Notes under the pieces: model-generated
Databases searched by the model: none
What the model saw: the letters and a program-made list of their open reading frames with translations, nothing else
What the model was told of the DNA's origin: nothing
Part shown: piece by piece, positions 23,921 through 36,229 of the stretch
Layout of the letters: each line of letters opens with the position of its first letter
Numbering within the stretch: the stretch's first letter is position 1
From: Zantedeschia hybrid cultivar
Taxonomy: Eukaryota; Streptophyta; Magnoliopsida; Alismatales; Araceae
Direction of reading: 5' to 3'
Assembly: GCA_030544215.1 (NCBI GenBank)
Contig: JARZZO010000008.1
Coordinates: 32,899,614 to 32,963,613 of the forward strand
Length of the DNA stretch: 64,000 nt
Translations under genes and position numbers: made by a program

Positions 23921-24920
23921 TGTGGGTGCTCAAATCATGTGTGTGATTATCATGAATTTCATGTTGTTTATATGATGAATAAAACTATTAAAAATAAAGA
24001 AAACGCGATTGCCAGAAACTGTAAAGTTTCGAAAAAGAAAAAAAAATCGCCTTACCTTTGTAACTTGGGAGATATTGAGTCCTTGATTCCCTCTCTTTGG
24101 CTGGCCAAAGAAAAGGAGCCATTTTCATTCTTGTCCTTGCTTTGATTGATTTGTGATTTGTCCTTTGTTTGCTCCCTTTTGATCTTTGATTCCCTTGCAA
24201 GAAAGATTAAACAAAAAAGAAAAATTCTATTAGAACTAAAGAAGAGGTAGGATCTATTCTATCAAAGATTCTAAACATGCAACTCAATCATGATCACTCA
24301 CTTGGTTTGTGTTCTTTAAACCCCTATGCATGTGGGATTGGAAAAAGATGAATATGTGTGTGTGTGTTAGAACATGGAGTGATGAAGAGTATAATTATGA
24401 TGATAAAAAAACAGTGATTAACTATGTTCAAACCATGGAAAAACTATAAAGGAACTAAGAGAAAGAGTGATTGATGGCCCCTTGAAGCCTTGGGTCTTCT
24501 TTAATCTTCAATGAAGGAAGAGGATTAAGAAGAGTTGCTGTCCACGTTTTTTTCTCTTGAGTGCTCTAGAAAACCTTGAAGAAGAACACCAATCCTTCAA
24601 TTCCCAAGCTTCAACAACCCTTGACCAATAGGTATATGATGGGTATACATAATTTTAGGTCTTAGGGCTTGTTTAAGACCCTCACGCACCTCCGCGACCG
24701 CCTTTGGATCAATATGAAGAGTTTGAGACCATTCCAACTATGGAAATAAGATAACCTCGGCCAAATCATCATTAGCTTAAGTTAGCTAAATCACGTCGCC
24801 ACAACAAGACACCTTTTAGCTAAATATGGCGTCGCCTCGATACGACGTCATTCAAATGACGTCGACTCAGAGCGACACCTTTTAGATAATTTATGATATT
24901 TTCTCAAAAATTGAATATAT
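23921..24920 (-). mobile_element. Family A 5' LTR, truncated (copy 2)
   Basis: Minus-strand LTR ending GAGCACCCACA (plus-strand TGTGGGTGCTC at 23921). Colinear with the other family A LTRs for about 1 kb, then lost at about 24920 in the U3 region, so the TGTAGACA end is missing. Confidence 0.7.
24787..24884 (+). repeat. Palindrome array in LTR (copy 2), three units
   Basis: Units at 24787-24818, 24823-24854 and 24853-24884; spacers gccacaacaa, gcctcgatac and gactcagagc. Here the units are nearly back to back, unlike the 88-bp spacing in other family A LTRs. Confidence 0.8.
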
Positions 24921-24934
24921 GATGTTGTTTATCT

Positions 24935-25927
24935 CTTTGCATGAAGTTACTGACAGATTTTAATTGCAAAAAAAATCTAGAAAAAGACAAAAGACTATGA
25001 AAATCCAACTGAGTCCCACCGTAACTAAAAACGGTTATCTCTATCACCTGTATTCTTTCATGTATTTGATTTGCATCATCATTACTATATGATAAATACT
25101 TATTAGATTATATCAAGGACCATGTAGTTTTGATGAAATTGGAACTTGAGTTCCCCTTTATCAAAAACAATGATGATTCTAGAGACTTCTTAATCGCACG
25201 GATAGGCCGTTAGATTGTCAATTGATGGGGACGATGGTTCCACTCTTGTGAAACAGTGCGTGGATAAACGAGCTTTGGCTTAGCACTGAATTGTAAGACT
25301 GATGTCTTGACTCATCAATGACAATTTAGCAATATTATCTTTTATTAATTTAAATTTTATTTTATTTTAATTTTAATTTTAGCCCAACATGCATCATATA
25401 GGATTTTGAAATCATTATGGTAAGAATTAGCTAATGATTAAATTTCATACCATTAATCTAATAAGCACCAACGTGATATGAAATATTCGATTTTGAATTG
25501 ATCTCTTGATTATCTTCGAGATTTCTTACAGACATCATTGGAATTCTTTCTTATTTGGATCTTTATCCCATATTTCTTTGTTTTCTTTGAAGATCGATCA
25601 TGGTTGAAGCATGTCCATATTGGCTGGTAATCACACTCCATGGTGAAACCCGCAAGGTTTGTGACTTAGGGTACTTCCCTTTGCAGAGGTTGATCGATTT
25701 TATTTTGTTTCTTTTGTCTCTCTCATCTAAACATGATATTCATTCCATTGATCTCTTTGAGTTACTTCACTAATTATTTTGAGAAAGATTATCATTATGT
25801 GATGTTGAGAGCACGTCTCATCACACCTTGACATCACCTTTTCAGTTCATTCCGCTTCATTTCATTCATTGTCGTTCATTCCATTTCACCTCACTCTCTT
25901 GAAAAGTCAATCCCAAGGAGGGGCAGC
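24935..25927 (+). mobile_element. Family A 3' noncoding internal region (copy 3)
   Basis: Colinear with 1-805 and with the reverse of 32722-33660, starting near 'gagtcccaccgtaac'. It ends in the purine tract AAGGAGGGGCAGC (25915-25927). No coding capacity. Confidence 0.7.
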
Positions 25928-27184
25928 TGTAGACATGCTAATTTTGACCTCATATTGAGTAAATTTCATGTCATAGTTATAATGCCCCGAAATGGTCTAA
26001 TTTTTAATCATTAGTTAATTTTTATTGATTTTTCTCGAAATTCGCGGATTGATATCAACTTTGACCGACACCATCTAGATTTCTAGCCAAAATCAATTCA
26101 GACTTAAATTCCTTAATCGAGATAGATTGAACTGAATGACGTCGCCCATGGACGACGTCATTTAGGTTTCTTAATCTGTCTCGATTTCTAATTTAAATTC
26201 GAATTAATTTTCTAATTATCTAAATGACGTCTTTCATAGACGACGCCATTTAAGTTTCCTAATATATTTCGCTTTCCTTCTGAATTTTCTTGCTTAATTT
26301 GGCCCCTTAATTAGTCAAATGACGTCGTCTGAGAGTGACGCGATTCAGAGGATTAATGGTAAATGTGTTTTGGCCGAGATTATCCGATTTCCATGGTTGG
26401 AAAGGTTTCTAATTCATGGAGTCTATTCATGGCAATGCGGAGGCCGCAGGAGAGCCCTCTTGGAGTCAAATTACTCCCAAATCACTCTCTATATATACAT
26501 ACCCCCGCTGGACCTTTAAAGAGGTTGGATATTGCATGATTTGGAGCTCATAGCAAGGTGAAAGGAGGCCTCTTCTACAGAAAACGTGGGAAGGCTTTGA
26601 AGCTTCTTCTTCTCCATCCAACTTCTTCCTTTGAAGATTAGAAGAATCATGGCTATGGAGGGGCCAATCTCTTTATCTCACCTCTTCTTTTCTTTCTAGT
26701 TTTCTATAGTTTCCATTATAGTTTTCTCATTGTATTCATAGCTTTTTCATATTAATCACTTCATGTTCCACACACACACAACATATCTATTTTTCTATGA
26801 GCTAGGGGTTTAAAGAAACACAAAACAAGTGAGTTGATTAGTTTAATTTCATGCTTAGTATATTCCATAGAATAGATATTACACTACATTCATAGCTATA
26901 ATCAATATTTTTTCTTTGTTTTATATGATTGTTCTGCGAGGGTTTAAAGAAAATGAGAAAAAGAACCACAAAAAGAGAGTAAAAGAAGAAAAGAAAGATA
27001 TTCTTATTCGGCCAGCCGAGGAGGAGGAAACAAAGGAACCCAATACGAATCTCTCAAACTGACATGTAAGTAGCGATCAAATTCAATTTCTTTGAGATTC
27101 TCAATCTCTGGCGATCACAATTTTATATGTTTTCATGTTAATATTAATGATATAATGATAGCACGCACACTTTGAGTGCTCACA
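25928..27184 (+). mobile_element. Family A 3' LTR (copy 3)
   Basis: 1257 bp, from TGTAGACATGC to GAGTGCTCACA. It is more diverged from the other LTRs than they are from each other. A TATA-like tatatataca lies at 26490. Its right end cuts into a plus-strand Copia. Confidence 0.8.
26133..26347 (+). repeat. Palindrome array in LTR (copy 3), three units
   Basis: Units at 26133-26164, 26221-26252 and 26316-26347 (spacing 88 and 95 bp). The arms are among the best matched here: TGAATGACGTC with GACGTCATTTA, and TAAATGACGTC with GACGCCATTTA. Confidence 0.85.
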
Positions 27185-27209
27185 TTGGTTATGTGTATTT
27201 GATGAGAAA

Positions 27210-27800
27210 TAAATCACAACTCTTTTAGAAGTTTAAGGAATATAAGAATGAAGTATAAAAGCAAACTGGTAAAAGTATCAAAACTCTTCAATCGGATCGA
27301 GAAGGTGAGTACTTAAGTCATGAATTCACTTCTTATCCGAAGGACAATGGAATAATTTCTCACTGGACCCCACCACATACACCACAACATAATGGTGTAT
27401 CCGAAAGCAGAAATAGGACCTTGTTAGACATGATCCATTCCATGATGTCTTTATAAGGATTACCTTTGTCTCTATGGGGTTATGTCTTAGAGACAACATC
27501 TTACTTGTTGAACAGGGTTTCAAGTAAGTCAGTTCCTACCATACCCTATGAGATATGGAAGGGAAGTAAACCAAACTTCAATCACATTAAAGTTTGGGGG
27601 TGTCCTACCCATGTGAAAAAGAATGATCCAGATAAACTAGAGTCGAGAACAGATAAGTGTAGGTTTGTGGGATATCCAAAAGAGACTTTTGGATATTATT
27701 TCTATCACCCCTCAGAGCAAATGGTCTTAATGGCTAAGAGAGTTGTATTCCTGGAGAAGGAATATCTCCTCTAGAAAAAACAGTGGGAGCCCGATAGAAC
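27210..27800 (+). pseudogene. Copia integrase, C-terminal two thirds
   Basis: Second catalytic Asp in 'LQSDREGEYLS' and the Glu-containing 'HNGVSESRNRTLLDM' (Glu in NGVSE). A stop follows 'HSMMSL'. The open frame 27466-27774 continues 'LNRVSSKSVPTIPYEIWKGS', 'KVWGCPTHVKK', 'CRFVGYPKETFGYYFYHPS', the conserved end of Copia integrase. The first catalytic Asp lies left of the family A insertion. A second relative of this integrase is at 57209-57860 on the minus strand. Confidence 0.8.
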
Positions 27801-28079
27801 TGGACGAGATCTATGAACCACAAACTGGGGACACAGTCTCATTAGATGAGACACCGCCTTTGGAACTTGCTCACCCTGAAACACAGACATTGCGAAGATC
27901 TGGTCGAGTGCCTAGAGAACCTGAGAGGTATGTTGGACATGTCTCTAACAGTTCGTCTAAGGTACAAATAAATGAGGCTGATGATCCTCAGTCCTATCAG
28001 GAGGCAATTCGTAATTCTGACTCCGAGAGATGAAAAGAGGCTATGGATTCGAAAATCCAATCCACATATACCAATTAAG

Positions 28080-29470
28080 TTTGGAACTTAGTTGACATAC
28101 CCGAAGGGAAAGTCCCTATCGGCTGCAAATTGATTTTAAAAGGAAGATCGGAGCAGATGGACAAATTGACACTTATAAGACTCAACTGGTGGCAAAGGAG
28201 TATCATCAAAGACAAGAATTGACTAGGACGAAACTTTTTCACCAGTGGCAATTATAAAGTCAATCAGAATCCTCTTTGCCATTGTAGCATACTTGGATTA
28301 TGAGATCTGGCAAATAGATGTAAAGACAACCTTCCTTAACAAAAACCTGTTAGAAGAGGTGTACATGGTACAGCCAGATGGATTCACTTCTAAGCAATAT
28401 CCCAACAAGGTATGTAAGTTTCAGAAATCTATTTATGGATTGAAGTAGGCATCTCGAAGTTGGAATTTAAGATTTGATGAGGCTATCAAACCTTTCGACT
28501 TCATTCGAAATGAAGACGAACCCAATGCTTACAAGAAGTTCAGTGGGAGCTCAGTGACCTTCTTGGTCCTCTATGTTGATGACATCTTATTCATTCAGAA
28601 TGATGTAAGGATGCTGACATCAACAAAGTCTTAATTATCCAAGACCTTCTCCATGAAGGATTTGGGAGAAGCATCCTATATGCTAGGCATAAGGATCTAT
28701 CGTGATAGATCAAAAAGGATGGTGGGATTGTCTCAATCCATATACATAGATACTATACTCAGGAGATTCCAATTGAAAATTTTCAAAAGATATCTCATTC
28801 TTATGAAACATAGAATTTACCTATCTAAGGGCATGGCCCCTAGAAAACCTAAAGAAGTAACACACATGAGTCGAGTACCCTATGCCTCAGTGATAGGATC
28901 GATCATGTATGCCATGCTATGTACTCACCATGATGTGGCTAATGCTTGGAGCACTGCCAGCAGATATCAGAGCGATCCAAACGAGGAGCATTGAAAAGCA
29001 GTAAAATGCATCCTTAAGTATCTAAGAAGGACTAAGGATCTTTTCTTGTTATATGGAGGAGAAGAGGACTTACAACTAAGAGCATATACAGACTCTAACG
29101 ATAGCAAATCCATGTCTACATTTGCATTCATGCTAAATGGAGGGGCAGTCAGTTGGAGGAGTTCCAAATAGGAAACGACTGCGGATTCAACGATAGAGGC
29201 ATAATATATAGATGTGGCTGAAGCTGCCAAGTAGGCTGTCTGGATGAAGAAATTCATCTTGAAACTTGACATAGTTCCCAGCATAACGGCTCCCATCCCA
29301 TTATTATGTGATAATAATAGGGCCATCGCCCAGGCGAAGGAACCTAGGTCTCACCAGAGGTCGAAGCATATTTTGGGACGCTTCTACCTTATTCGAGAGA
29401 TTGCTGCACGGGGAGATGCGGTGGTACGTGTACCATCAAAGACAATATTGCAGATCCGTTAACTAAGTCT
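28080..29470 (+). pseudogene. Copia reverse transcriptase / RNase H
   Basis: 'IAYLDYEIWQIDVKTTFLNK' (28245-28448; V expected as first residue) is the RT core start, with 'PNKVCKFQKSIYGLK'. A stop follows. 'VLYVDDILF' near 28570 is the YVDD box. 'SMKDLGEASYMLGIRIYRD' and 'LSQSIYIDTILRRF' follow at 28653-28994. RNase H is weak: 'LRAYTDSNDSKSMS' near 29085 (Asp-Asn where Asp-Ala-Asp is usual), then 'CDNNRAIAQAKEP' and 'HILGRFYLIREI' at 29244-29462. In-frame stops at several places. Confidence 0.8.
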
Positions 29471-29540
29471 TTATCATAGATTGTGTCTGAGCGTCATCGG
29501 GATAAGATGGGCCTCAAGACTGTGAGCAATTGGTTGTAGT

Positions 29541-29553
29541 ACAAGTGGGAGAT
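29541..29553 (+). other. Copia polypurine tract
   Basis: ACAAGTGGGAGAT lies directly before the LTR start TGTTAGT; this is the usual Copia arrangement. Confidence 0.7.
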
Positions 29554-31169
29554 TGTTAGTATTTGAGTGTCCTACGGTTACTCCCAATATGATGTACAAT
29601 CTTGTTTAACATTATAAAGTGGTAATTAAGGCATAAATTTGTAATATGTATATTGCTTTATATTGTCCCTAGGATATGTGGTTGTAAAGTCAATTCGAGC
29701 TGAGATTTCAAATATAGGTTTGACTATACATCGACAGATACCTTAAATCGTTCCCGATTGGAGAGTAATCACTCTGGGACATTGATTACTCGTAAATCAG
29801 CACACATGATGTGTAGATGATCAATCTCACGATCACAGGTGTAGGGCACCAGCACATATGGGTGGGTGTTCATCCTGGGAGGATGTCCACTGAACTGATC
29901 TACTAATGGATCTTCAGATGCTTGAATATACCTAATGTCAACTGAAGATCCATCTGTCTCAGTAGTATCATTGATCCTTTGACCTGAGACATTAATTAGG
30001 TCTTGCGTGAGGACCTGTATGGTTTGATTCTTTGGTTAAGTGACTTCAACCATAAGTCATGAAACACCAAATTATTAGCCACATTGGAATATATGCGAAG
30101 ACCGTTAATGTGATTGAGGGATCACTCACTATTAGGTATATCTAGAACAATTAATGGGTCATAATATGGACGCTCCTCTAAACCCCTGGCCAGGGTAGTT
30201 TCGGTTCGTTCAGAATGAACTTGAAGTTATTATGGAGGTCATGGTCAGACGACATGATCAGTAGTGGTTTGACAATAACCATACCACACGATCATATCGG
30301 ACTCATAGAATGAGCAAGGGATTATAACGATGCAATAACTGAACACTGGCAGGTACCAGACAAGGTGGAGTTGAACCCGGTGTCCTATGGGATCAAGCGG
30401 ATTTGCTTGACCTAATGTGATCAAAAGGTCTGGATTAAAATAAACGGTTATTGAGAACATCTGGTTTAATTTATTTCTAATTAGATTAAAAGTTAATGGA
30501 TCTTTAAATTGGAGTAACTATGGCCCTAGAAGATCACACACAATTGATTCTCGCAGAACATGGTATTACTGTATGGACACATATACTAAAGCCTAAGGTT
30601 CTTTTGGGAAAAGAATCAATAATCAGCTTAAAAGTATATATACAATAACACTAAAGGGTATATATACAATATATGTATTATTAGGGTATATATATATATA
30701 TTATATAGGAGGCGATTTAAAGTGAGGAGTTCAAGCAGCCACTTAAACCCTCCTATATATAACCCTTCTATCACTCCAACGCAACCCACTTGAAGGCCGT
30801 CCTAGGAAATAGAAAAAGGCATCACAAACTTTTTCTACGTTTTTCTTCCACATCCTTCCCAACCTCTGCCGTCTGGGAGAAGGCTTTGGAGGTGGACGTC
30901 TTAGGGTTGTGCGGTTGGGTAAGAAGGGCGCTGTTGTTGCGACGGTTCGTGTGGATCAAGCTCTAGAGGTTGCACGCTTGTGTGGCTCTAGTCTTCGAGG
31001 AACTCAACATCGGATTTTACAGAACAACGTATTCTGTACTAGGTGAAATTTCTGTTATTTTCATAGATCCATTTTGTTGCATCCATTAGAGCCCGAACTG
31101 GTTTCCAGGATCCCGTTTTATTTGTTCTTCCGCTGCGAGCGGGATCCGGGGTTCTGACCTAACCTTACA
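29554..31169 (+). mobile_element. Copia element 2, 3' LTR
   Basis: 1616 bp from TGTTAGTATTTGAG to AACCTTACA. It has the palindrome CCCTGGCCAGGG at 30184-30195, and a TATA tract with 'ggtatatatatatatatt' near 30687. It shares short blocks ('actgaactgatc', 'gacctgagac') with the LTRs at 5501, 15932, 44938 and 49580 but is otherwise a different family. Confidence 0.8.
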
Positions 31170-31409
31170 AGTTATGCCTTTCATAATCTTAGTGGCCTTG
31201 TAGATGCACAACAAACTACTAATTTAAGGTTCAAGCATTACCATGATTATATTATAGCAGTAGAGTAGGTTGCCACCCTTGTGGATAGTACAACAAAGTA
31301 ACACCCCTTTCTATCCCGTGGTGAGGCATCAGCATGTCATACTTTTAGCCTTCGAAAATAAAATGATAGGTGGATAACACAACAAACCTGTACAGTCTAA
31401 AATCAAGTT
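31170..31409. repeat. Fragment with three GGATAGCACAACAA-type motifs
   Basis: Motif copies near 31193, 31279 and 31368, about 88 bp apart, matching the array at 58942-59247. This piece was joined to 57209 before the 26-kb element inserted, as the shared TSD CTATC shows. Confidence 0.55.
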
Positions 31410-31414
31410 CTATC
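31410..31414. repeat. Target site duplication CTATC, left
   Basis: CTATC directly before the LTR terminus TGTGAGTG at 31415; repeated at 57204-57208. Confidence 0.85.
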
Positions 31415-32721
31415 TGTGAGTGCTCAAATTTGATGTGTGATTATCATGAAAATTTTGTTGATTATGTGACAAATAAACCTATTAAAAACTATGTGATCAC
31501 CAGAAACTTTTGACTAAAAAATTTCAAAAGACAAAAATTGATCGCTTACCTGTTTTGGAAGTGGGAGATGTTGAAGTTCTTGATTCCCCTTCTTCAGCCG
31601 GCTGAAGAAAAAGAGCCCTTCTAACTTTGTTCTTACTTTGAATATTGATTGGGCTTTGAGGATCGTCCAGATTTCCCTTCCTTGTTGATTCCTTCCTTTT
31701 GTACCTTCTTTATACCTTGCAAAGAGCAGAAAGAAAAAAAGAGGGAAAGAACAATAAGAACTCAAATAGTAGTAGTATCTATTCCAATAATAATTCTAAT
31801 CATGTAACTTAACAAATGAACTCACTTGTTTTTGGTCTTTGAAACCCCTAAACATGTGGATTGGAAAATAATGCTAGCGAGTGTGTGTAGCATGGAGTGA
31901 TGTGATGAGTGAAATTATGATGCTAATATGATGGAAATATAAAGAAAGATGCAGAAATTGATTAAGAAGAACTGAGTTGGATGGCCCCTGGAAAGTCTTA
32001 GTTCTTGAATGATCTTGAAGGAAGGACGAAGAAAAGACGAAGAGACTTCAAAACTCCTGGAAGTAGTAGCAGCGTCTCGATCCTTCAGCGTTTGAACGTC
32101 CTCTTTTTCCACTCTTTCTTCATTAAAATTATCGCTCTAATAATCACCAATTATCACTCAAAAATTATCACTCACTTTTTAATGGCCAAGAACTTGGGTA
32201 TTTATAGACTTAAGTTCACGCGTCCGCGGTTACTTATAGATTAACATGAAGAAATTTGAAATCAATCCAACCAAGAAATAGATAAACACAGCCTAATTCA
32301 TTATTATCTGTAATTATCTAAAACGCGTCTTCCATAGGAGACGTCTTTTAGCTTAATTAAGATAAGGATAAACACTAGGAAGAAGAAATAGAAACAGTTT
32401 AGGAAACCTAAATAGCGTCGTTCATGACATACATCTTTTAGTTTATTAATAAATTAATTAAAAATCAAAATATGAATAAATCCTAAACGGCGTCTTCACA
32501 GGTCGACGTCTTTTATAATTTTTCATATTTAATTAAAAATCTGAGTTAAAATGAATTTCTTTAATAAACTTAAATTATGTCTGTCTGATCCGATGTCATT
32601 TAGATAATTAATCCAGAAAAAATAATAAAAACTAACTAATGATTAAATATCAGACCATTTTGAGGTATTATTATATGATATGAAATTTACTTAAAATGAT
32701 GTCAAAATTAGCGTGTCTACA
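31415..32721 (-). mobile_element. Family A 3' LTR of the 26-kb element
   Basis: 1307 bp; on the minus strand it runs TGTAGACACGC to GAGCACTCACA. The polypurine tract (minus AAGGTGAGGCAGC) is at 32722-32734 and the TATA box (minus TATAAATA) at 32199-32206. Its partner LTR is 1330 bp. Confidence 0.9.
32319..32515 (-). repeat. Palindrome array in 3' LTR, three units
   Basis: Units at 32319-32350, 32409-32440 and 32484-32515, same positions in the LTR as in its partner. Spacers ttccatagga, gttcatgaca and ttcacaggtc. The middle unit has a damaged right arm (TACATCTTTTA). Confidence 0.85.
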
Positions 32722-32734
32722 GCTGCCTCACCTT

Positions 32735-34930
32735 GGCATCGTCTTTGTAAGGGAGTGAAATGAAATGGAATATACTGAAAAAGTGATGCCAATGTGTGAT
32801 GAGACACGCTCTCAACATCACATGATTGGAATTTTTTTTAAAATCATCAATGAAGATAACTCAATAATACCGATGGAATTAATCCTGTCTGGATGAGATA
32901 GACAAGGGAATAAAATAAGGTCGATCAACCTCTATGATTGGAAAGTACCCTAGGTCACAAACCCTACAGGTTTCATCATGGGGAGCGATTGCCAGCCAAT
33001 GTGGATGTGCTGCAACCATGATGGATCTTTAAGGAAAACAAGAAATGTTTGGGATAAAGAATCCAAGAAAGAATAAAATTCCAAAGATATCTTAAAGCGA
33101 ACCACAAAGATAATCAAGATACTCAATTCAGAATGGAATATTTCATATCATGTTAGAATTATTTGATCAATGGTCTGAAACTTAATCAAGAATTAATTCT
33201 TATTACAATTATATCAAAATCCTACATGATGCATGCTGGGCTAAAAGAAAAATATAAAATCAAAAAATATATAAATTAATCAAGGATAATATTGTTAAAT
33301 TGTCATTAATTAGTCAAAATACCAATTATGCAAGTCAATGCTTAGCCGAATCTCGTTTATCCACGCACCGTCTTACAAAAGCGAAACCATCGTCCTCACA
33401 ATTAACAATCTAACGGCCTATCCGTGCAGTTAAGAATTCTCTGGAATTATCATTGTTTTTGTTAAAGGAGAACTCAAATTCCAATTTCATCAAAACCACA
33501 AGTATCTTGATATACTCTAATAAATATTTATCATATAGTAATGCTAATGCAAATTAATTACATGAAAGAGTACAAGGATAGGGATAACCTTCTTTTTAGC
33601 CACGGTCGAGACTCATAAACTCCCACAATGGGACCTTCTTTGAGATTTTCAACTTTGCAGTCATTTCTTTGAATTTCCATTATACTTTTCTCTATTGGCT
33701 TTCTTTTCATACCTGCACGGGGCCTGAATAAACAAATTAAATATATGTTCAGGCTTTGGCCCTTGCCTAGTTAAGTAACCGACTATTTGATCCTATCCTT
33801 AGTAGAAGGGTCAAGGGGCATAGCCTTTATTAACAAAGGTAATGGTAATAATTGAACTGAAGGAAATAACGGAGTAAGATGTAACATATAAGCATGCAGA
33901 TGCTCACTGAAAATAAAGGAATGAAGCACAACAAATGCTACAAGCAGATGCTAATTGAAATATTTTTTATTTTTGAAATATTTATTTTGTTTGGATTTTG
34001 GAACATAAATATTTTTTTTTTATTTTGACATATCTATCTTTTTTTGGATTTTCTAAATATCTATTTTTTTTTTGATTTTGAGATATGTACTTTTTTTAAT
34101 TTTGAAATATCTATTTTTTTTTTTGAGATATGTACTTTTTTTTGTATTTATTTTTTGAATTTTAGAATATGTATATTTTTTTTTTCGATTTTGGGAATAA
34201 TGTGCAAACTAAAAGACCAGCATGGTACTCAGATCAAAAGAACATACTCATTTATTAACTTAATTCCCAAATTGTTCTTCAATAATCTAACTTAGACTCA
34301 TCGTGCTTAAATTTGTGTTTTCATTCGTGATCCCATTCGATGGTCTGACCCTTAGTCAATCTAGGCCGTTCCTTAAGCTTGGAGTACGCGTCTTCAGAAA
34401 GAAATGAAGAATTTGTTTAGAAAGCCCACGAGAAGGTTCCGGAGACCCAAAAAGATGTCCCTTTCTTACCCTAATATCTGTTGGGGTTCGGTCACTTTCT
34501 TTCGGGATATTTATCGACCTTGCGTTCCCTTTTATTTCACTTCATGGCCTTGATATAATGTTTGTAGCGTAATGGCCTTTTGATTTGATATTTACCTTTT
34601 GCCTTTTGCTTTTTCTTTTTCTTTTTCATGGAACGGATCTCCCCTTTTTTTTATGACGACCTCCTGATAAGATGGCGGGTAATTCTAGTAGTCTATTCTA
34701 AGCCTCTTTCTGACATCGTGGGCCGAGTGTGAAAACAGATTTTTTTAAAAAAAGAATAATTTGCACTTTACACCCTTAGTTAGGCTTTCGGTATTCCTTC
34801 GGATTTCTCATCTCCTGTTACTCACGAATCAAACGTCTCAGTATGTGTAGTAATGTGTTTGAATTAAATTATCCAAACTGATAAGGGAATTTGAGCTTCT
34901 AAATTTTCTGATTCCACTGGTCTTTGCACC
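32735..34930 (-). other. Family A 3' noncoding internal region
   Basis: Between the integrase end and the polypurine tract. 32735-33660 is colinear with the copies at 1-792 and 24990-25914 (reversed). 33660-34930 has no counterpart elsewhere in the window and no recognised coding; it includes an AT-rich minisatellite. Confidence 0.7.
33955..34200. repeat. AT-rich minisatellite
   Basis: Degenerate units of about 25-30 bp built on 'ttttga[a/g]atat[c/g]ta' followed by a run of 7-12 T. Encodes only Phe/Ile-rich low-complexity frames. Confidence 0.75.
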
Positions 34931-36030
34931 ATGTTGATCGACTCTTTAACCTAAGGGTAATATTTCTTAAGATACAGACCATTCCAGGGGTGAGTTAACT
35001 CTTGCCCTTCTGCATTAACTAGACGATAGGCGTTACCAGGAAAAGCATGCGATATGACATAAGGACTTTCTCAATTGGGTTGGAGCTTTCAACGCGGACC
35101 AAGTTTTACAAAAATTCTTTTGACGACTATTTCATCAAGTTTGAATTTACGTTCAATGACTTTCTTTTGATAAAAACGTACTAATCTATTTTGATATACT
35201 CTTACATGATTAGCAGCTGACCATCTTTTTTCGTCTAAGAGTTCTAATTGAGCGAGGAGTGTTGAGCGGTGCTCATCAATGGAGAATTCCTATTCAATTG
35301 TACTCTTAATGACGGTACGAGGATTTCATATGGAACTACCGCCTCCATTCCAAACGTTAAGGAATAAGGAGTTTGCCCAGTGGGCGTGCGGATTGAAGTT
35401 CGGTATGCCCATAGAGCCTCAATCAATTTTCCTGGCCAGTCTGTGAATTTATTAGACTTGCACGTTTTTTTGATGATTTTTATCAAAGTCTTGTCAATTG
35501 CCTCTGCTTAGCCATTGCCTTGCGGATAATATGGAGATGAATGATGCAATGTAATTTTGTACCTGTTGCAGAGGTCCTTCAGCTCTTGTGACACGAAATG
35601 CGGTCCATTGTCGGTGACGATGGTGCTTGGAATTCCGAATTTTGTGATGATATTTTTCATGATGAACTTGCAGACGGTTGACGCTTTGACTAACGTGTAT
35701 GCTTCAGCTTCCGCCCACTTGGTGAAGTATTCCGTTGCCGCGAGAATGAAGGACTTCTGCTTAATGTCGGAATTAGGATTGCCAAGGAGTCCAATGACGT
35801 CGAAAGCTCACATGGAGAAAGGCCATGGAGAGGAAACAGGATGGAGTGAAGATGTAGGAGAATGAATCTTGTCGGCGTGAAGTTGACACTTGGCACACCT
35901 ATGGACATATCCTACACAATCTTCTTTCATGGTTGGCCAATAGAATCTTTGTCTAAGGATCTTCTTTGCTAGCATTTGTCCATTAACATGGCCACCACAA
36001 ACTCCAGCATGAGCTCCTCCCATGATCCTC
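34930..36030 (-). pseudogene. Family A integrase (Tat-like)
   Basis: H2C2 zinc-binding domain at 35808-36023: 'HAGVCGGHVNGQMLAKKILR' then 'CAKCQLHADKIH'. The core is partly readable between 35790 and 35500 (for example the 'ETDNGPHFVSQEL'-like stretch). 35486-35244 gives 'ALWAYRTSIRTPTGQTPYSL' and 'FGMEAVVPYEI', a Tat-type phrase. The C-terminal part to 34930 reads 'GNAYRLVNAEGQEL' and 'PWNGLYLKKYYP' across frames. Stops and frameshifts are numerous. Integrase would insert the element cDNA; the CTATC duplication shows this copy once did so, or was inserted by one. Confidence 0.75.
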
Positions 36031-36229
36031 CAAAGCTAATCTTTGTCTAAACATCTTAAAAGAACTCCATCAAAACCTCTTTTGTATAGTGCTCCTCCAA
36101 CTAGGGTGTACCTTCGAGTAACTCCCCTGATAGCCCTTTTCTCCTCAGTTGCGGCTTCTTCAGGATATGATAATCTTCACAATATTTGGCAATTTCATAG
36201 TACCATGGCTTCTCTTCATCTTTCTTTTC

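Larger units (their letters stand above)
19290..24920 (-). mobile_element. Family A Gypsy copy 2 (5' part, minus strand)
   Basis: Minus strand order: truncated 5' LTR (24920-23921), primer site and leader, gag (22992-21330), protease and G-patch (20630-19419), then the first codons of the next domain before homology to other copies stops at about 19290-19310. RT, integrase and the 3' LTR are absent. The LTR lacks roughly its first 100-150 bp, exactly where plus-strand family A 3' sequence begins. Confidence 0.8.
27185..31169 (+). mobile_element. Copia element 2, 3' half with 3' LTR
   Basis: Plus strand: integrase (from about 27210), RT, RNase H, polypurine tract and 3' LTR. The 5' half is missing because the family A LTR ends at 27184 inside the integrase. 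Many stops and frameshifts. Confidence 0.85.

Noticed and set aside
26319..26519. 66-codon frame in family A LTR
   Set aside because: It overlaps a palindrome and the TATA box; it is not conserved in other family A LTRs.
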